64,000 nt of DNA from Flavobacteriales bacterium (GCA_947470515.1 CANITF010000008.1:49387-113386); one strand, 5' to 3'; shown: positions 29,785 to 38,903, counted from the first letter of the stretch. The notes: generated by a model from the letters alone, not told the origin. Made by a program: numbers and translations.

Positions 29785-31308
29785 TCAATGCATTTGTTCG
29801 TCCTCTTCTGGATCAGGAGGGAATAATTTAGGGAGATCTTGTTTACCTTGTAACCTATCCATTAAATCTTCTAATTGTGAAATTGAAATGCTCTTAGCAA
29901 TGATGTTTTTATCTTTATCTAACACAAAAACTCTTGGCGTTGAGAAGATATCGTATGTTGTTTGATAGTTCAAAGATTCAATGGTTGTGTATTTAGGAAC
30001 AAATTGTCTCGCGTCCTCCATCGCTGCTTTAAATAAGGCATCTGTTACACCAACATTAATAAATGTCAAATCATTTGTACGAACAAAATCTTTCCATTTT
30101 TGAAAATCTTCACCAACAGCTTTTCCAACTGAAAATATTTCGATGTTTCTATCTTTGAACTTTTGTTTGTATAATACCTCTAATTTTGGTGTTGTTTTTT
30201 TACAATGTCCACATTCTGGATCCCAGAAATAAAGGATAGTATATTCTGATTTTAAACTATAAAAATCTCTCCAATTAACATCTGTTGTATCACGTAAAAT
30301 AACATTTGGTGGTTTTGCTCCCAAGACCAAATTCATTTGAACTGGTATTTTCTCACACAAGTCTTCTAATTTTTCTGGTGTCATCCAAAAGGCAGGTGAT
30401 TTTCCTTCAGCATTTTTCGAACAGTAATAGCGATCTGCCATGTAGATATAAACTTTATCCATTCCCATGATATTACTTTTCCCATAAGTTGAAGTAATCC
30501 AAGAAACAACATATTCAAATGTTTTTGATTTAGGATTCAACTGATCACAGAATTTGAATGAATATTTAATGATTGTGTCCCAATGTTGGATAAGCATATT
30601 CTTTCCAAAATAATATTCCATTTTTGAATGAAATACTGGAGTATTCACTAATCGGTCGTCATTCAAATCAATGTTATCCCAGTAATGGTTTCTGTAATAA
30701 TTGAATCTGTAATTAGAATCAATAATATTCCCTTTTGCATCTAAAGGTGCTTCTGGAATTATTACATCCATTGACATTTTGACAATTTTTGAAACCAATA
30801 ATGCTTTGTGAACTAAAATTAAGTTATTTTGATAATCAATAACTTCTTTGTTAATGGCATCGATTTTTGCTGTTAATTCTTTATATCCAGGATCAGTTGC
30901 TTTTAATTTAGCTCTCTCATCTGTTATTATTGTTGCTTCCGTCTTTTTCGGACCAATGAATTTAATGTAATCCATGAAAATTCTATTTTCTTCGGATTTT
31001 TTGACCTTCATATTGCCTACAAAATCGAGTGCCGAGGTTTCCATGTTTACTTCTTCACTGTTATAAATGAACTCAAAGTATTTTTGGCCTGGAAATAAAA
31101 CACCAAAAATACCAGGTTTTTGATTTTTCCCGTCGAATTCAACATATCCAGCTTTTATTTCCGCAGTATCTGCATAATACAATCCTTTTCCAAAATATTT
31201 TACTAAGAATACAGTTGTGTCTTTTTGGTTGCTTACTTTGAATTTCATTTTTTGTCCAAAAGACATAAAAGAAACAAAAGTGATGGCTAAAATTAGTATT
31301 GATTTCAT
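29785..31308 (-). CDS. Exported thioredoxin-domain protein (DUF5106/TlpA-like)
   Basis: A 507-residue protein with signal peptide MKSILILAITFVSFMSFG, a long alpha-rich middle (about 30-330) that resembles DUF4369/DUF5106 regions of Bacteroidota thiol proteins, and a C-terminal TlpA-type thioredoxin domain. The redox motif is C366-G-H-C369 in DPECGHCKKTTP, followed by a cis-Pro region STPRVFVLDKDK. Such proteins act in envelope disulfide or cytochrome maturation, or have no assigned role. It precedes the ABC exporter genes in genome order but is transcribed after them; an 85-base gap with its own promoter box suggests separate transcription. Confidence 0.82.
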   Translation of the reverse strand: MKSILILAITFVSFMSFGQKMKFKVSNQKDTTVFLVKYFGKGLYYADTAEIKAGYVEFDGKNQKPGIFGVLFPGQKYFEFIYNSEEVNMETSALDFVGNMKVKKSEENRIFMDYIKFIGPKKTEATIITDERAKLKATDPGYKELTAKIDAINKEVIDYQNNLILVHKALLVSKIVKMSMDVIIPEAPLDAKGNIIDSNYRFNYYRNHYWDNIDLNDDRLVNTPVFHSKMEYYFGKNMLIQHWDTIIKYSFKFCDQLNPKSKTFEYVVSWITSTYGKSNIMGMDKVYIYMADRYYCSKNAEGKSPAFWMTPEKLEDLCEKIPVQMNLVLGAKPPNVILRDTTDVNWRDFYSLKSEYTILYFWDPECGHCKKTTPKLEVLYKQKFKDRNIEIFSVGKAVGEDFQKWKDFVRTNDLTFINVGVTDALFKAAMEDARQFVPKYTTIESLNYQTTYDIFSTPRVFVLDKDKNIIAKSISISQLEDLMDRLQGKQDLPKLFPPDPEEDEQMH

Positions 31309-31351
31309 ATGCTATTTTTAATTATAGGTTGAATTTATTTTAAAGACGTGA

Positions 31352-31359
31352 CAAATTTA
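31352..31359 (-). promoter_or_regulatory. Probable -7 box (TAAATTTG on the - strand) for the thioredoxin-domain gene
   Basis: CAAATTTA on the + strand reads TAAATTTG on the - strand, 43 bases before the ATG at 31308. The -33 region has no TTTG. Confidence 0.45.
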
Positions 31360-31393
31360 CGAAAGTCCTTTTAATTAACATTTCTTTAACCAT

Positions 31394-32569
31394 TTAGTAT
31401 TGCTTGAAAATGCCATTTTTTGCTGTTCGATAACTCGCTAAAACAAAAAGTAAATAGGTTCCAGCTAAAGAAATCAGTGCAATCATTGAAATCTGCGTAT
31501 CAATATAAAGCCCACCTGATTCAAACATGGTATCTAAAAAGTATTTAAAAACAAAAAACACAAGTAATCCTAAACTTGAAACTATTCCAAAAATCTTAAC
31601 AAAATACAAGAAAAAGCTCTTTATGACTACTTGAGGGAAAAAGCCAATTCTAAGTAACGTTCGAACTTCATATGCATTGCGAGACATTAACAATTGCATG
31701 TATTGAATTAATACTAGTCCAGAAACGAAAACTGCAATAATTGAAATACCTAGGACAACCAGGAATAGTGTACCGACAACACTTTTTAATCGCCCAACCA
31801 CCATTTGTGCATTTTTGGATTCTAAACCTCTTTTCTTCAATAAATCTTCAACCAAGCCAAATTCACTTTCTTTTCCCGAGATCATGATTTGCGTAATTTT
31901 TTTCTCTTTACCAGAAGTGTATTTAGCATTTCCATATTCCATGAAGCTTTCAGGAACAAGAATTGACGATACTTCATTCGTGAATCCAATAATTCGGGCA
32001 TCAACCCATTCCTTATCTGTTTCTCCTTTTAGTGTGAATTTGAATTTAATATCCATCGCTAAATCATCCGATATTTGTGGAATTCCACTTGAACTCATGA
32101 ACGTATTTAGCATAACCAAAAAATCTCTCGGCATGATTATAGGAACAAATTTATCGCCTTCTTTCCAATGCCATTTAGTTGATTTTACATCAAGAAATTT
32201 TTGATCAACAGTTTGAATAAATACATCAGATCTAAATCTTGGAACCATTGGGTCTGCTGTTTCAAAAGAAACATCAAAATTATTGCTGATCACGGGTTGA
32301 ACATCTTGAATGAATGGTTCTGCCTTTATCTTTTTAATTTCATTTTCAGAAAAATCAGTTTTCGTCATGTTCAAAGAACTAGAATTTGTGACCTTCTTTT
32401 GAACGATGATCGTATTTGGTCCTAAAATATCAGATCCTTTTCCAAAGTCATTGACTTTTATTAAATAATGAATTGATGTAATCAAAAAAGTGATTCCCAT
32501 AAACGCACCGATAATTGCAATTACCAACTGCTTTTTATCTTGATTTTTATATAATAGTTTGTTTAACAT
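31394..32569 (-). CDS. FtsX-like ABC transporter permease
   Basis: A 391-residue permease of the FtsX/MacB/LolC type. One membrane helix lies near residues 16-37 and three more near 262-290, 315-342 and 365-388, with a ~220-residue periplasmic domain between. Three bases separate it from the ATPase gene upstream, so the pair forms an ABC module. FtsX-type modules export lipoproteins, peptides or drugs, or transmit signals; the substrate is not apparent. Confidence 0.82.
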   Translation of the reverse strand: MLNKLLYKNQDKKQLVIAIIGAFMGITFLITSIHYLIKVNDFGKGSDILGPNTIIVQKKVTNSSSLNMTKTDFSENEIKKIKAEPFIQDVQPVISNNFDVSFETADPMVPRFRSDVFIQTVDQKFLDVKSTKWHWKEGDKFVPIIMPRDFLVMLNTFMSSSGIPQISDDLAMDIKFKFTLKGETDKEWVDARIIGFTNEVSSILVPESFMEYGNAKYTSGKEKKITQIMISGKESEFGLVEDLLKKRGLESKNAQMVVGRLKSVVGTLFLVVLGISIIAVFVSGLVLIQYMQLLMSRNAYEVRTLLRIGFFPQVVIKSFFLYFVKIFGIVSSLGLLVFFVFKYFLDTMFESGGLYIDTQISMIALISLAGTYLLFVLASYRTAKNGIFKQY

Positions 32570-32572
32570 GAC

Positions 32573-33214
32573 TTACAGTTTTAATTCTTTATCATACTTG
32601 AATTTGTGGTCATCACCTAAAGTGGTTAATACAAATCCTGCGCCTTGTTCAGTGCACCTCTCATTAATCATTGTAAAACATCTTTGTGTATTTTCTTCAT
32701 CTAAATGTGAAAAAGGTTCATCTAAAATCAACAACTCGAAGGGCTGACACATTGCTCTAATGATTGCTACGCGCTGTTGTTGTCCCATTGAAAGCAAACT
32801 GCATTGTTGTTCCCATTTATCTTCAATTTCTAAACGTTCCAACATTTTACGAATTTCTTGTACAGAATAAACTGGATTCAAACTGTTTTTTAAAAGTAGG
32901 TTTTCACCAACTGTCAAATTTGGAAAGAGCTGAAGATCTTGAAATACGACCGAGATTTTTTCTTGACGAATAAGCGCCCAATCAGTTGGTTTAAATGTTT
33001 GTACATCTACATTGTTGTAGGTTACAGTTCCTGCGTAATCAGATCGTAATCCTATTGTAGTTAATGTGAATGTTGATTTCCCTTTACCACTGGAGGCATT
33101 GAGCAGGATTTTTTCACCATGATTCAATTCTATATAATTACCCCAAATACTATTGCTGCTATGTTTTATAGAAGCTAATGGAACCGGCATAATATGATCG
33201 AGAACAATTTTCAT
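32573..33214 (-). CDS. ABC transporter ATP-binding protein, atypical
   Basis: A 213-residue ATPase partner of the adjacent FtsX-like permease. Walker A is ASSGKGKST, with Ala instead of the first Gly of GxxGxGKS. The signature is LSMGQQQRVAIIRAM and Walker B is LLILDEPFSHLDEENTQR. After Walker B the switch (H-loop) region reads TTLGDDHKF, which does not show the usual His-Asp pair directly after the strand. The protein is short and ends soon after. The ATPase may still work, since the Lys and Ser of the P-loop and the Walker B Asp-Glu are present. Confidence 0.82.
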   Translation of the reverse strand: MKIVLDHIMPVPLASIKHSSNSIWGNYIELNHGEKILLNASSGKGKSTFTLTTIGLRSDYAGTVTYNNVDVQTFKPTDWALIRQEKISVVFQDLQLFPNLTVGENLLLKNSLNPVYSVQEIRKMLERLEIEDKWEQQCSLLSMGQQQRVAIIRAMCQPFELLILDEPFSHLDEENTQRCFTMINERCTEQGAGFVLTTLGDDHKFKYDKELKL

Positions 33215-33274
33215 AATTAATGATTTAAAAAGTGGTTTTTCAAGAATCGTTCCAAAAGAGTATCCACTTGAATA

Positions 33275-34177
33275 TCAGATGGTAGTTATTTTTTTGATTA
33301 TTTCGTTCGTCATTTGATCGACAGTTGAAAAGGGTATCCAAGTCGCATCATCGTGTTTTCTGAACCAGGTTAATTGCCGTTTTGCATAACGTCTTGAATT
33401 TTGTTTAATTAATTCAATTGCTTCTTGCAAGTCAATTTCGCCTTCAATAAAACGAAATAATTCGCTATATCCAACAGTTTTTAATGAACTTAAATTTTTA
33501 TGTGGCAATAAGCTTTTCACTTCTGATATTAATCCATTTTCTATCATTATATCAACGCGTAAATTGATTCGTTCATATAATTTTTCGCGCTCGTGATCAA
33601 TAATAAAGCGCATTATTTCAAAAGGTCTAGTTGTTTTTTGATTCTTCCGCATTTCTGAAAAAGTCATATTTGAAAGTCGAATTGCTTCAATTGCTCTAAT
33701 TATGCGAACTGGATTTTTTTTGTCTACGATAGCATAGAATGCTGAGTCTTTTTCATTTAGTTCATCCAAAAGGGGATCTATTCCATTTTGTTTTACAAAG
33801 TCCGTCAGTTCATTTCTCAATTCAATGGATGCAGGTATGTCATCTAATCCATTGCAAACAGCGTCAATAAACATTCCAGAACCACCGACCATAATAATAG
33901 TTTCGTGGTTTTTAAATTCTGTATCTAGAATGTTTAAAGCTTCTTTAGCATAAGTTGAAGCGGTTACGTCTTCAGTAATTGAATGAGAGTCGATGAAATA
34001 ATGTTGAATTCCTTGTTGTTCTTCGATAGTTGGTTTAGCCGTTCCAATGGATAATTCTCTATAAAATTGACGTGAATCTGCTGATAAAATCACTGTTGAA
34101 AAATGTTTTGCTAAAGCTACGCTTAAAGCTGTTTTTCCACTAGCTGTTGGGCCTTCTATGACTATAAGTTGTTTGAT
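33275..34177 (-). CDS. miaA: tRNA dimethylallyltransferase, probable ATC (non-standard) start
   Basis: Adds dimethylallyl to A37 of tRNAs reading UNN codons. Family blocks ISADSRQFYRELSIGTAKP (here ILSADSRQFYRELS), the GGSGMFIDAVCNGLDDIP loop, and KQNSRRYAKRQLTWFRK are present. The first canonical start is GTG at 34093, but that would cut off the ATP-binding P-loop. Reading further upstream in the same frame gives I-V-I-E-G-P-T-A-S-G-K-T, the exact P-loop of the family. The frame has a TAA at 34183-34181, and between it and the P-loop only AAA, ATC, AAA, CAA, CTT, ATA, GTC, ATA codons occur. ATC at 34177-34175 is my preferred start and gives a normal 300-aa enzyme; ATA is possible. It follows mltF by 23 bases. 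Confidence 0.85.
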   Translation of the reverse strand: MKQLIVIEGPTASGKTALSVALAKHFSTVILSADSRQFYRELSIGTAKPTIEEQQGIQHYFIDSHSITEDVTASTYAKEALNILDTEFKNHETIIMVGGSGMFIDAVCNGLDDIPASIELRNELTDFVKQNGIDPLLDELNEKDSAFYAIVDKKNPVRIIRAIEAIRLSNMTFSEMRKNQKTTRPFEIMRFIIDHEREKLYERINLRVDIMIENGLISEVKSLLPHKNLSSLKTVGYSELFRFIEGEIDLQEAIELIKQNSRRYAKRQLTWFRKHDDATWIPFSTVDQMTNEIIKKITTI

Positions 34178-34200
34178 TTTTTATTTCAAAGTTAATCAAA

Positions 34201-35640
34201 TCATTTATACACGCTTGCCCATTCAAGATATCGAGTATAAATTGTTTTTACGTAATGATTTGTTCTTGCCCCTCTCATCGCTCCATTTCTCACGACCTCG
34301 TCTCTATAGTATTCGCTTTTTGAAAGATTGGCCATCATTTCCTCTACGTTATCATCCCAAATAAAAGGATTTAAACCATGTTTTCTGGCTAGTCTTTGGG
34401 CATCTTCAATATGCCCTTTTCCTGCGTTGTATGTCGCTAAGGTGAATTTTTCACGTTGAGCTTTATCTGGTATTTGATTCCAAGAATTAAAATCTTTGGA
34501 CATCTTTTTCATTGCACCTAAAATCTGTATGTTTGGAGGAGAGCTCGGGTAAACACCATATTTTGGACCTGTGTTAGGCATAAATTGCATCATTCCATAT
34601 GCGCCTCCAAAACCTCTGACGTTTGGGTTGAATTTTGATTCTTGATAAGCTACGGAAGCCAGCAGAAGCCAATCCCAGTTGTATTTTAAAGCAGCTTCTT
34701 TGAAAACAGCATCATATACGGATAATTGACCTCCTTTAAGGTTAGATTTTATTACAGTAGCATTTAGGGTTGTGTTTTTGCTGTCGAAGTATTTGTTTTT
34801 TATGTACTTGAATGTTTTTTTGGACATAAATTGGGTAAGCCATTTGTCTAATTTTGCGTTTAATAAGGGACTAGATTTCCTCAAACCAAAACCGATTTTT
34901 TGAGGAACAGAAATATATGTAGTAATGCATAAATTATCAAAAAAGCGATTATTTACTTTAGCGATATTTTCTTCTGTCACAGTATAATCAATTAATCCTT
35001 CAGAAACCATTTCGATTAACTCTTCAGTACTAATTAATCCTTCTTCTTCTTCGATATAAATAGTGTCTCCAATTTCATCTTGTAAGTGAATTAGCCGTTG
35101 ATAATTACTTGAATTTTTCCAAACATGTACTTTTTTATGCGCCAATTCTGAGATATCCCGAACCAAGAAAGAATTTATTTTTGCAGCAGTCATTTTTTCC
35201 CATCCTTCGGGTTTGCGCTGAACTAATACTTGTGGAGTGCGAATGTAAGGGAGTGAGAAATCAATTTGTTTTTTTCGTTCACGCGTAATTGTGTAGTTAC
35301 ATGCGATGATGTCACCTTCACCATTGTTTAGCATTGGAATTAAATCGTCAAGGTTATTGACAATTTTTATTTCTAATTCAACGCCAAGTTCATTTGCAAA
35401 TTCTTTGAGCATTTCATATTCAAACCCCATTTTTTTGCCTCGATAAATGAAAAAGGAGGTAGAGCTATTTTCTACAAGAACAGTTAATTTCCCTTTTTTT
35501 AAAATTTCGCCTAAGTCAATTGAAGTAGATGGGATATCGATATAATGCGTATCTTTTTTTATTCTTGTACAATTTATTGTCGCCAATAATAAAAGGCAAA
35601 TTAGTAGTATTTTAAAAAGATATGTTTTTTTTATTTTCAT
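34201..35640 (-). CDS. mltF: MltF-like membrane-bound lytic murein transglycosylase
   Basis: Cleaves peptidoglycan glycan strands with formation of 1,6-anhydro muropeptides. A lipoprotein-like N-terminus ends at C24 (LLLLATINC; Asn at -1 is a weak lipobox). Residues ~45-290 form a solute-binding (SBP_bac_3) domain, FEYEMLKEFANELGVELEIK being a typical stretch, and the C-terminal SLT goose-lysozyme-like domain has the catalytic Glu in ASVAYQESKFNP and the AYGMMQFMPNTG motif. This domain order defines MltF. Length 479 aa. It lies between acpH and miaA on the same strand with gaps of 47 and 23 bases. Confidence 0.9.
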   Translation of the reverse strand: MKIKKTYLFKILLICLLLLATINCTRIKKDTHYIDIPSTSIDLGEILKKGKLTVLVENSSTSFFIYRGKKMGFEYEMLKEFANELGVELEIKIVNNLDDLIPMLNNGEGDIIACNYTITRERKKQIDFSLPYIRTPQVLVQRKPEGWEKMTAAKINSFLVRDISELAHKKVHVWKNSSNYQRLIHLQDEIGDTIYIEEEEGLISTEELIEMVSEGLIDYTVTEENIAKVNNRFFDNLCITTYISVPQKIGFGLRKSSPLLNAKLDKWLTQFMSKKTFKYIKNKYFDSKNTTLNATVIKSNLKGGQLSVYDAVFKEAALKYNWDWLLLASVAYQESKFNPNVRGFGGAYGMMQFMPNTGPKYGVYPSSPPNIQILGAMKKMSKDFNSWNQIPDKAQREKFTLATYNAGKGHIEDAQRLARKHGLNPFIWDDNVEEMMANLSKSEYYRDEVVRNGAMRGARTNHYVKTIYTRYLEWASVYK

Positions 35641-35687
35641 TTAAAATGAATAACGAACGCAAATTACAATAAAAAAAAATACAAGCT

Positions 35688-36272
35688 TTAATTGTTAATT
35701 TCTTTTTGGTTAAAAAAAACGATTGCTTCTTTCATATATTCCTTAAAACAATCGGTAATTACTTTTTCATGTTTTAAAAAAACTATCGGTGCATTTATCA
35801 ATTCGTTTGAGAATGATAAACGGGAGGAGACTCCCTCGCAGGATTTTTGTAAACCTTCAAATTGGATGTAATAATTCATCCATTTATAGGTTTTCATTTT
35901 ATCAATGAATTCATGGAATTCGGCAGAATAATGATTCCAATAAATTGGATTGTAGATATAAAATTCATCAAGATAAATCTCAAATGATTTTGAATGGTAA
36001 TTCGCCCAATTTTTTGCTAATAAATGATCAAAAAAAAGATCAATTGCAATTCCAGTCACTTTTGGTAGTTCTGGATAAAGCTGACGCATCAAATCAATTA
36101 CTTTAGGATGATGGTCAATGTAATTGTCAATAGATCTATGCAACTTTATTCCTTTTTGAATTAATTCGGGAAGTTGGTCAAAATGCCTTCCTTTGATATG
36201 ATCTCCATATAAATTGGCATACATCAATTCACTATTATTTTCTGAAAAATATAGATGGCCTAAAAAATTCAT
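35688..36272 (-). CDS. acpH: Acyl carrier protein phosphodiesterase
   Basis: Removes 4'-phosphopantetheine from acyl carrier protein. The 194-residue protein begins with the conserved MNFLGHLYFSEN and has the HD-like residues in HRSIDNYIDHHP and DLFFDHLLAKNW. Family name AcpH/AcpD (DUF479). It is followed by mltF after 47 bases. Function is assigned by family only; activity in Bacteroidota is little studied. Confidence 0.85.
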   Translation of the reverse strand: MNFLGHLYFSENNSELMYANLYGDHIKGRHFDQLPELIQKGIKLHRSIDNYIDHHPKVIDLMRQLYPELPKVTGIAIDLFFDHLLAKNWANYHSKSFEIYLDEFYIYNPIYWNHYSAEFHEFIDKMKTYKWMNYYIQFEGLQKSCEGVSSRLSFSNELINAPIVFLKHEKVITDCFKEYMKEAIVFFNQKEINN

Positions 36273-36294
36273 GTTTGAAAGTTACAATTTTTTG

Positions 36295-36333
36295 GGCAAA
36301 AAAAATCCCATTCGTAAGTAACGGATGGGATTC
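36295..36333 (-). terminator. Terminator of the DUF2795 gene
   Basis: Stem AATCCCATTCGT / ACGGATGGGATT (one G-T pair) around AAGTA, with an A-run at 36298-36306 that is the T-run on the - strand. It sits four bases past the DUF2795 stop. Confidence 0.85.
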
Positions 36334-36336
36334 GAA

Positions 36337-36558
36337 TTAATATTCGTCTTCGTTGAAAAGAAAATCTTCTCTTGAAGGATAATCTGGCCATATTTCTTCA
36401 ATACTTTCATATATATCACCTTCGTCTTCCAAATCTTGTAAGTTCTCAACTACTTCAAGAGGCGCTCCTGTTCTAATAGCAAAATCGATTAATTCATCTT
36501 TCGCTGCAGGCCATGGAGCGTCTTCCATATATGATGCTAATTCTAATGTCCAGTACAT
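36337..36558 (-). CDS. DUF2795 small protein
   Basis: A 73-residue acidic protein, MYWTLELASYMEDAPWPAAK onward, that matches the conserved Bacteroidota DUF2795 family almost throughout. Function unknown. It is flanked by its own full promoter and terminator, so it is a stand-alone transcript, which suggests an independently regulated, well-expressed gene. Confidence 0.88.
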   Translation of the reverse strand: MYWTLELASYMEDAPWPAAKDELIDFAIRTGAPLEVVENLQDLEDEGDIYESIEEIWPDYPSREDFLFNEDEY

Positions 36559-36589
36559 CTTTCCTCTAATTTTAATTATTTGATTGGCG

Positions 36590-36620
36590 CAAAAGTAATT
36601 TTATTTTCAAACTTTCCAAA
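36590..36620 (-). promoter_or_regulatory. Full Bacteroidota-type promoter for the DUF2795 gene
   Basis: On the - strand: TTTG (36620-36617), 19 bases, TACTTTTG (36597-36590), then about 31 bases to the ATG at 36558. This is a textbook TTTG-N19-TAnnTTTG arrangement and the clearest promoter in the window. Confidence 0.8.
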
Positions 36621-36658
36621 TTACTGAGCTAAAAGATTGAAAATGTTTTATTAACATT

Positions 36659-37207
36659 TTACATTCTTGGATGCCAAGGTTGATCCTCAATTCCTAAATC
36701 TTGCGCAATTTTTCTCCCTAAAACAAAGAGATAATCACTTAATCGATTGATATATACAATTACTTCTGGGGCAACAAAATCGTTTTGTTTCAAATCAACT
36801 ATTATTCTCTCTGCTCTCCTACAAATGCAGCGCGACAAATGACAAAATGAAACTGTTGTATGTCCACCAGGTAGAATGAAACTTTTCATTTCCGGCAGTT
36901 TTTGTTCCATTTCATCCATCCAGTTTTCCAAGAATTTAGTATCAGCTTCATGTAAATCAGGAATTTTCATTTTCGATTTCTCAGGGTCAGAAGCCAAACT
37001 GGAACCAATTGTAAATAATCGGTCTTGAATTTCTAATAACTGTTTTTTATAGTCTGGATTAATTTCTTGGTCTTTCACTAAGCCGATTGAAGAGTTTAAT
37101 TCATCAATTGTTCCATATGCTTCAATTCGCAGTGAACTTTTTAAAATTCTTGTTCCACCTATTAAACCTGTAGAACCTGTATCACCATTTTTTGTGTAAA
37201 TTTTCAT
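36659..37207 (-). CDS. PduO-type cob(I)alamin adenosyltransferase
   Basis: Makes adenosylcobalamin from cob(I)alamin and ATP. Motifs are YTKNGDTGSTGLIGG (ATP), EAYGTIDELNSSIG, CRRAERIIV and YINRLSDYLFVLGR, as in the PduO family. Length 182 aa. It starts seven bases after the pseudo-receiver/cyclase gene stop, so the two may be on one transcript. Bacteroidota commonly need B12 for methylmalonyl-CoA mutase or MetH; none of those is in this window. Confidence 0.93.
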   Translation of the reverse strand: MKIYTKNGDTGSTGLIGGTRILKSSLRIEAYGTIDELNSSIGLVKDQEINPDYKKQLLEIQDRLFTIGSSLASDPEKSKMKIPDLHEADTKFLENWMDEMEQKLPEMKSFILPGGHTTVSFCHLSRCICRRAERIIVDLKQNDFVAPEVIVYINRLSDYLFVLGRKIAQDLGIEDQPWHPRM

Positions 37208-37214
37208 TGACTTT

Positions 37215-38903
37215 TTATTTCAAGAGTTTTAATTGTTCTTTTAATTCAGCAATTCTAACCTTCTTGCTTTGAAGTCGAATATTCTTTGCCGTTTCTGTAT
37301 GATATCTATGAACTTTTTCTAGATAATGTAATTGAAATTCAACCCATTCAACTTCATTCATTTTCTTTCCAAAATTTTCTATTTCTAAGCGTAATTTATT
37401 AGAAACATTGTAGTAATCTGCTCGACCTAAATAGTCATGATCGGCGTCGCACATTATTTTCTCTAATGCCGTAATTGGAGCAATCTCAGTGCTTGTTGAT
37501 TTTATAATATTTGTAATAATTATTACATGCTCTGCTGTATAGCCAAATTTAGGTAAATTATTTTCAGCCATCTTTATTGCAAATTTTTCATTTGAATCAT
37601 TTTGCAGAATGTAACCCGCATCGTGATAAAGTACAGCTGTTTTTAAAAGTAATAATTCATCTTCTCCAATCCCCTCTAATTTTGCAATTCGAATAGCTGC
37701 CTTTTCAACATTTAAGGTGTGTGAAATATCATGGTAAATAACATTCTCGGGCAACAATGCTTTTAACCTATTTGTTATATCATGGCGCATGTGTTCAAAA
37801 TCTATCGATGTAAGGCCACATTTTATGCGTAATGAAGTTGATGCAATTTTACCTTCGCCATATAAACAATGGTCTAATTTAATATCATTTAAATAGAACA
37901 TTTCAATACTCCCGCCACGTTTATGAATATTAACTGCTCCTCGTGGATCTAAATTCATATAGTCAGAAACATGGTTTGCAATTTCTTTAGTGATGGTGAT
38001 ATATCCAGGTTTACTGCATTGTTCAGCTCTAGCTGCAATATTAACTGTATCACCCCAAACGTCAAAACTAATTTTACTTGAGCCAATTATCCCCGCTACT
38101 AAAGGTCCCATGTGAAGTCCGACTCTAATTTCCCAAAAATCTCTATTCATTGCTCGTGCAACATCTTGTTCATTTCTAAGGAAATCTCTTATTTCAACAG
38201 CTGCTAAGCATGCTCTAATTACTGGTTCTTCATGTTGTTCGGTAACTCCTGCAAGCGCCATGTATGCATCACCAATCGTTTTAATTTTCTCAAGTTTATA
38301 ACGCTCAATAATCACGTCAAATTGATTAAAATAATATTCTAATTTTTTGAGTAATCGAATTGGATTAATATCTTTTGCTTTGGAAGAAAAATCAACAAAA
38401 TCGGTAAAAAGTACAATGCCATTTTCAAATCTTTTTGGCGAAAAAGCTTTATTAGCACTTAAATCTTCGAGAACTGTCGCTGGTAAAATATTATTAAGAA
38501 GTTGATTTATGCGTTGGTCTTTGTAAAATAGAGATTTGAAAACTTCAATTTTTGCTTGAATCAGATTTGGATTGAATGGTATTGTAATATAATCAACTGC
38601 TCCTTCATTTAAACCTTTTACCATTTTTGCTCCAGAGGAAGAGTCGGCGGTTAAAACAATTTTGTACATGTTTTTAACCGAACTAATTTCTTTCAATGAT
38701 TGCAATAGTTCAATTCCACCGAAAAATGGATTATCAATGTTAATCAATAATATTCCGATTTCTTTTTGTTTTAATAGTGGTAAAGCTGTATCTATAGAAT
38801 CGGCTAGAAGTATATTATTTCCACCTCCAGATAGAATTTCTTTCAGTCCTTTTTGATTTTTATGATCATCATCGATTATTAAAATGTTGATGAAGCGTTC
38901 CAT
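37215..38903 (-). CDS. Pseudo-receiver / class III adenylate cyclase / HD domain protein
   Basis: A three-part cytoplasmic signalling protein of 562 aa. Residues 1-125 have a response-regulator fold (ILIIDDDH), but the phosphate-accepting Asp position is N55 (LLINIDNP) and the conserved Lys is I108 (ITIPF), so it is probably not phosphorylated. Residues ~155-310 form a class III cyclase: metal Asp168 and Asp212, K208 and D281 that select adenine, and N288/R292 of the transition state, all visible in TDFVDFSS, KIKTIGDAYMA and FDVWGDTVNIAARAE. Thus an adenylate rather than guanylate cyclase is likely. Residues ~370-560 form an HD domain with YHDISHT, LYHDAGYI and DADHDYLGR, which may hydrolyse a nucleotide. 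Whether it is bifunctional is unknown. Confidence 0.85.
   Translation of the reverse strand: MERFINILIIDDDHKNQKGLKEILSGGGNNILLADSIDTALPLLKQKEIGILLINIDNPFFGGIELLQSLKEISSVKNMYKIVLTADSSSGAKMVKGLNEGAVDYITIPFNPNLIQAKIEVFKSLFYKDQRINQLLNNILPATVLEDLSANKAFSPKRFENGIVLFTDFVDFSSKAKDINPIRLLKKLEYYFNQFDVIIERYKLEKIKTIGDAYMALAGVTEQHEEPVIRACLAAVEIRDFLRNEQDVARAMNRDFWEIRVGLHMGPLVAGIIGSSKISFDVWGDTVNIAARAEQCSKPGYITITKEIANHVSDYMNLDPRGAVNIHKRGGSIEMFYLNDIKLDHCLYGEGKIASTSLRIKCGLTSIDFEHMRHDITNRLKALLPENVIYHDISHTLNVEKAAIRIAKLEGIGEDELLLLKTAVLYHDAGYILQNDSNEKFAIKMAENNLPKFGYTAEHVIIITNIIKSTSTEIAPITALEKIMCDADHDYLGRADYYNVSNKLRLEIENFGKKMNEVEWVEFQLHYLEKVHRYHTETAKNIRLQSKKVRIAELKEQLKLLK

Noticed and set aside
31815..32204. Open frame on the + strand of 129 aa within the permease gene
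   Set aside because: It is fully antisense to a clear FtsX-like gene and shows no domain or start context.
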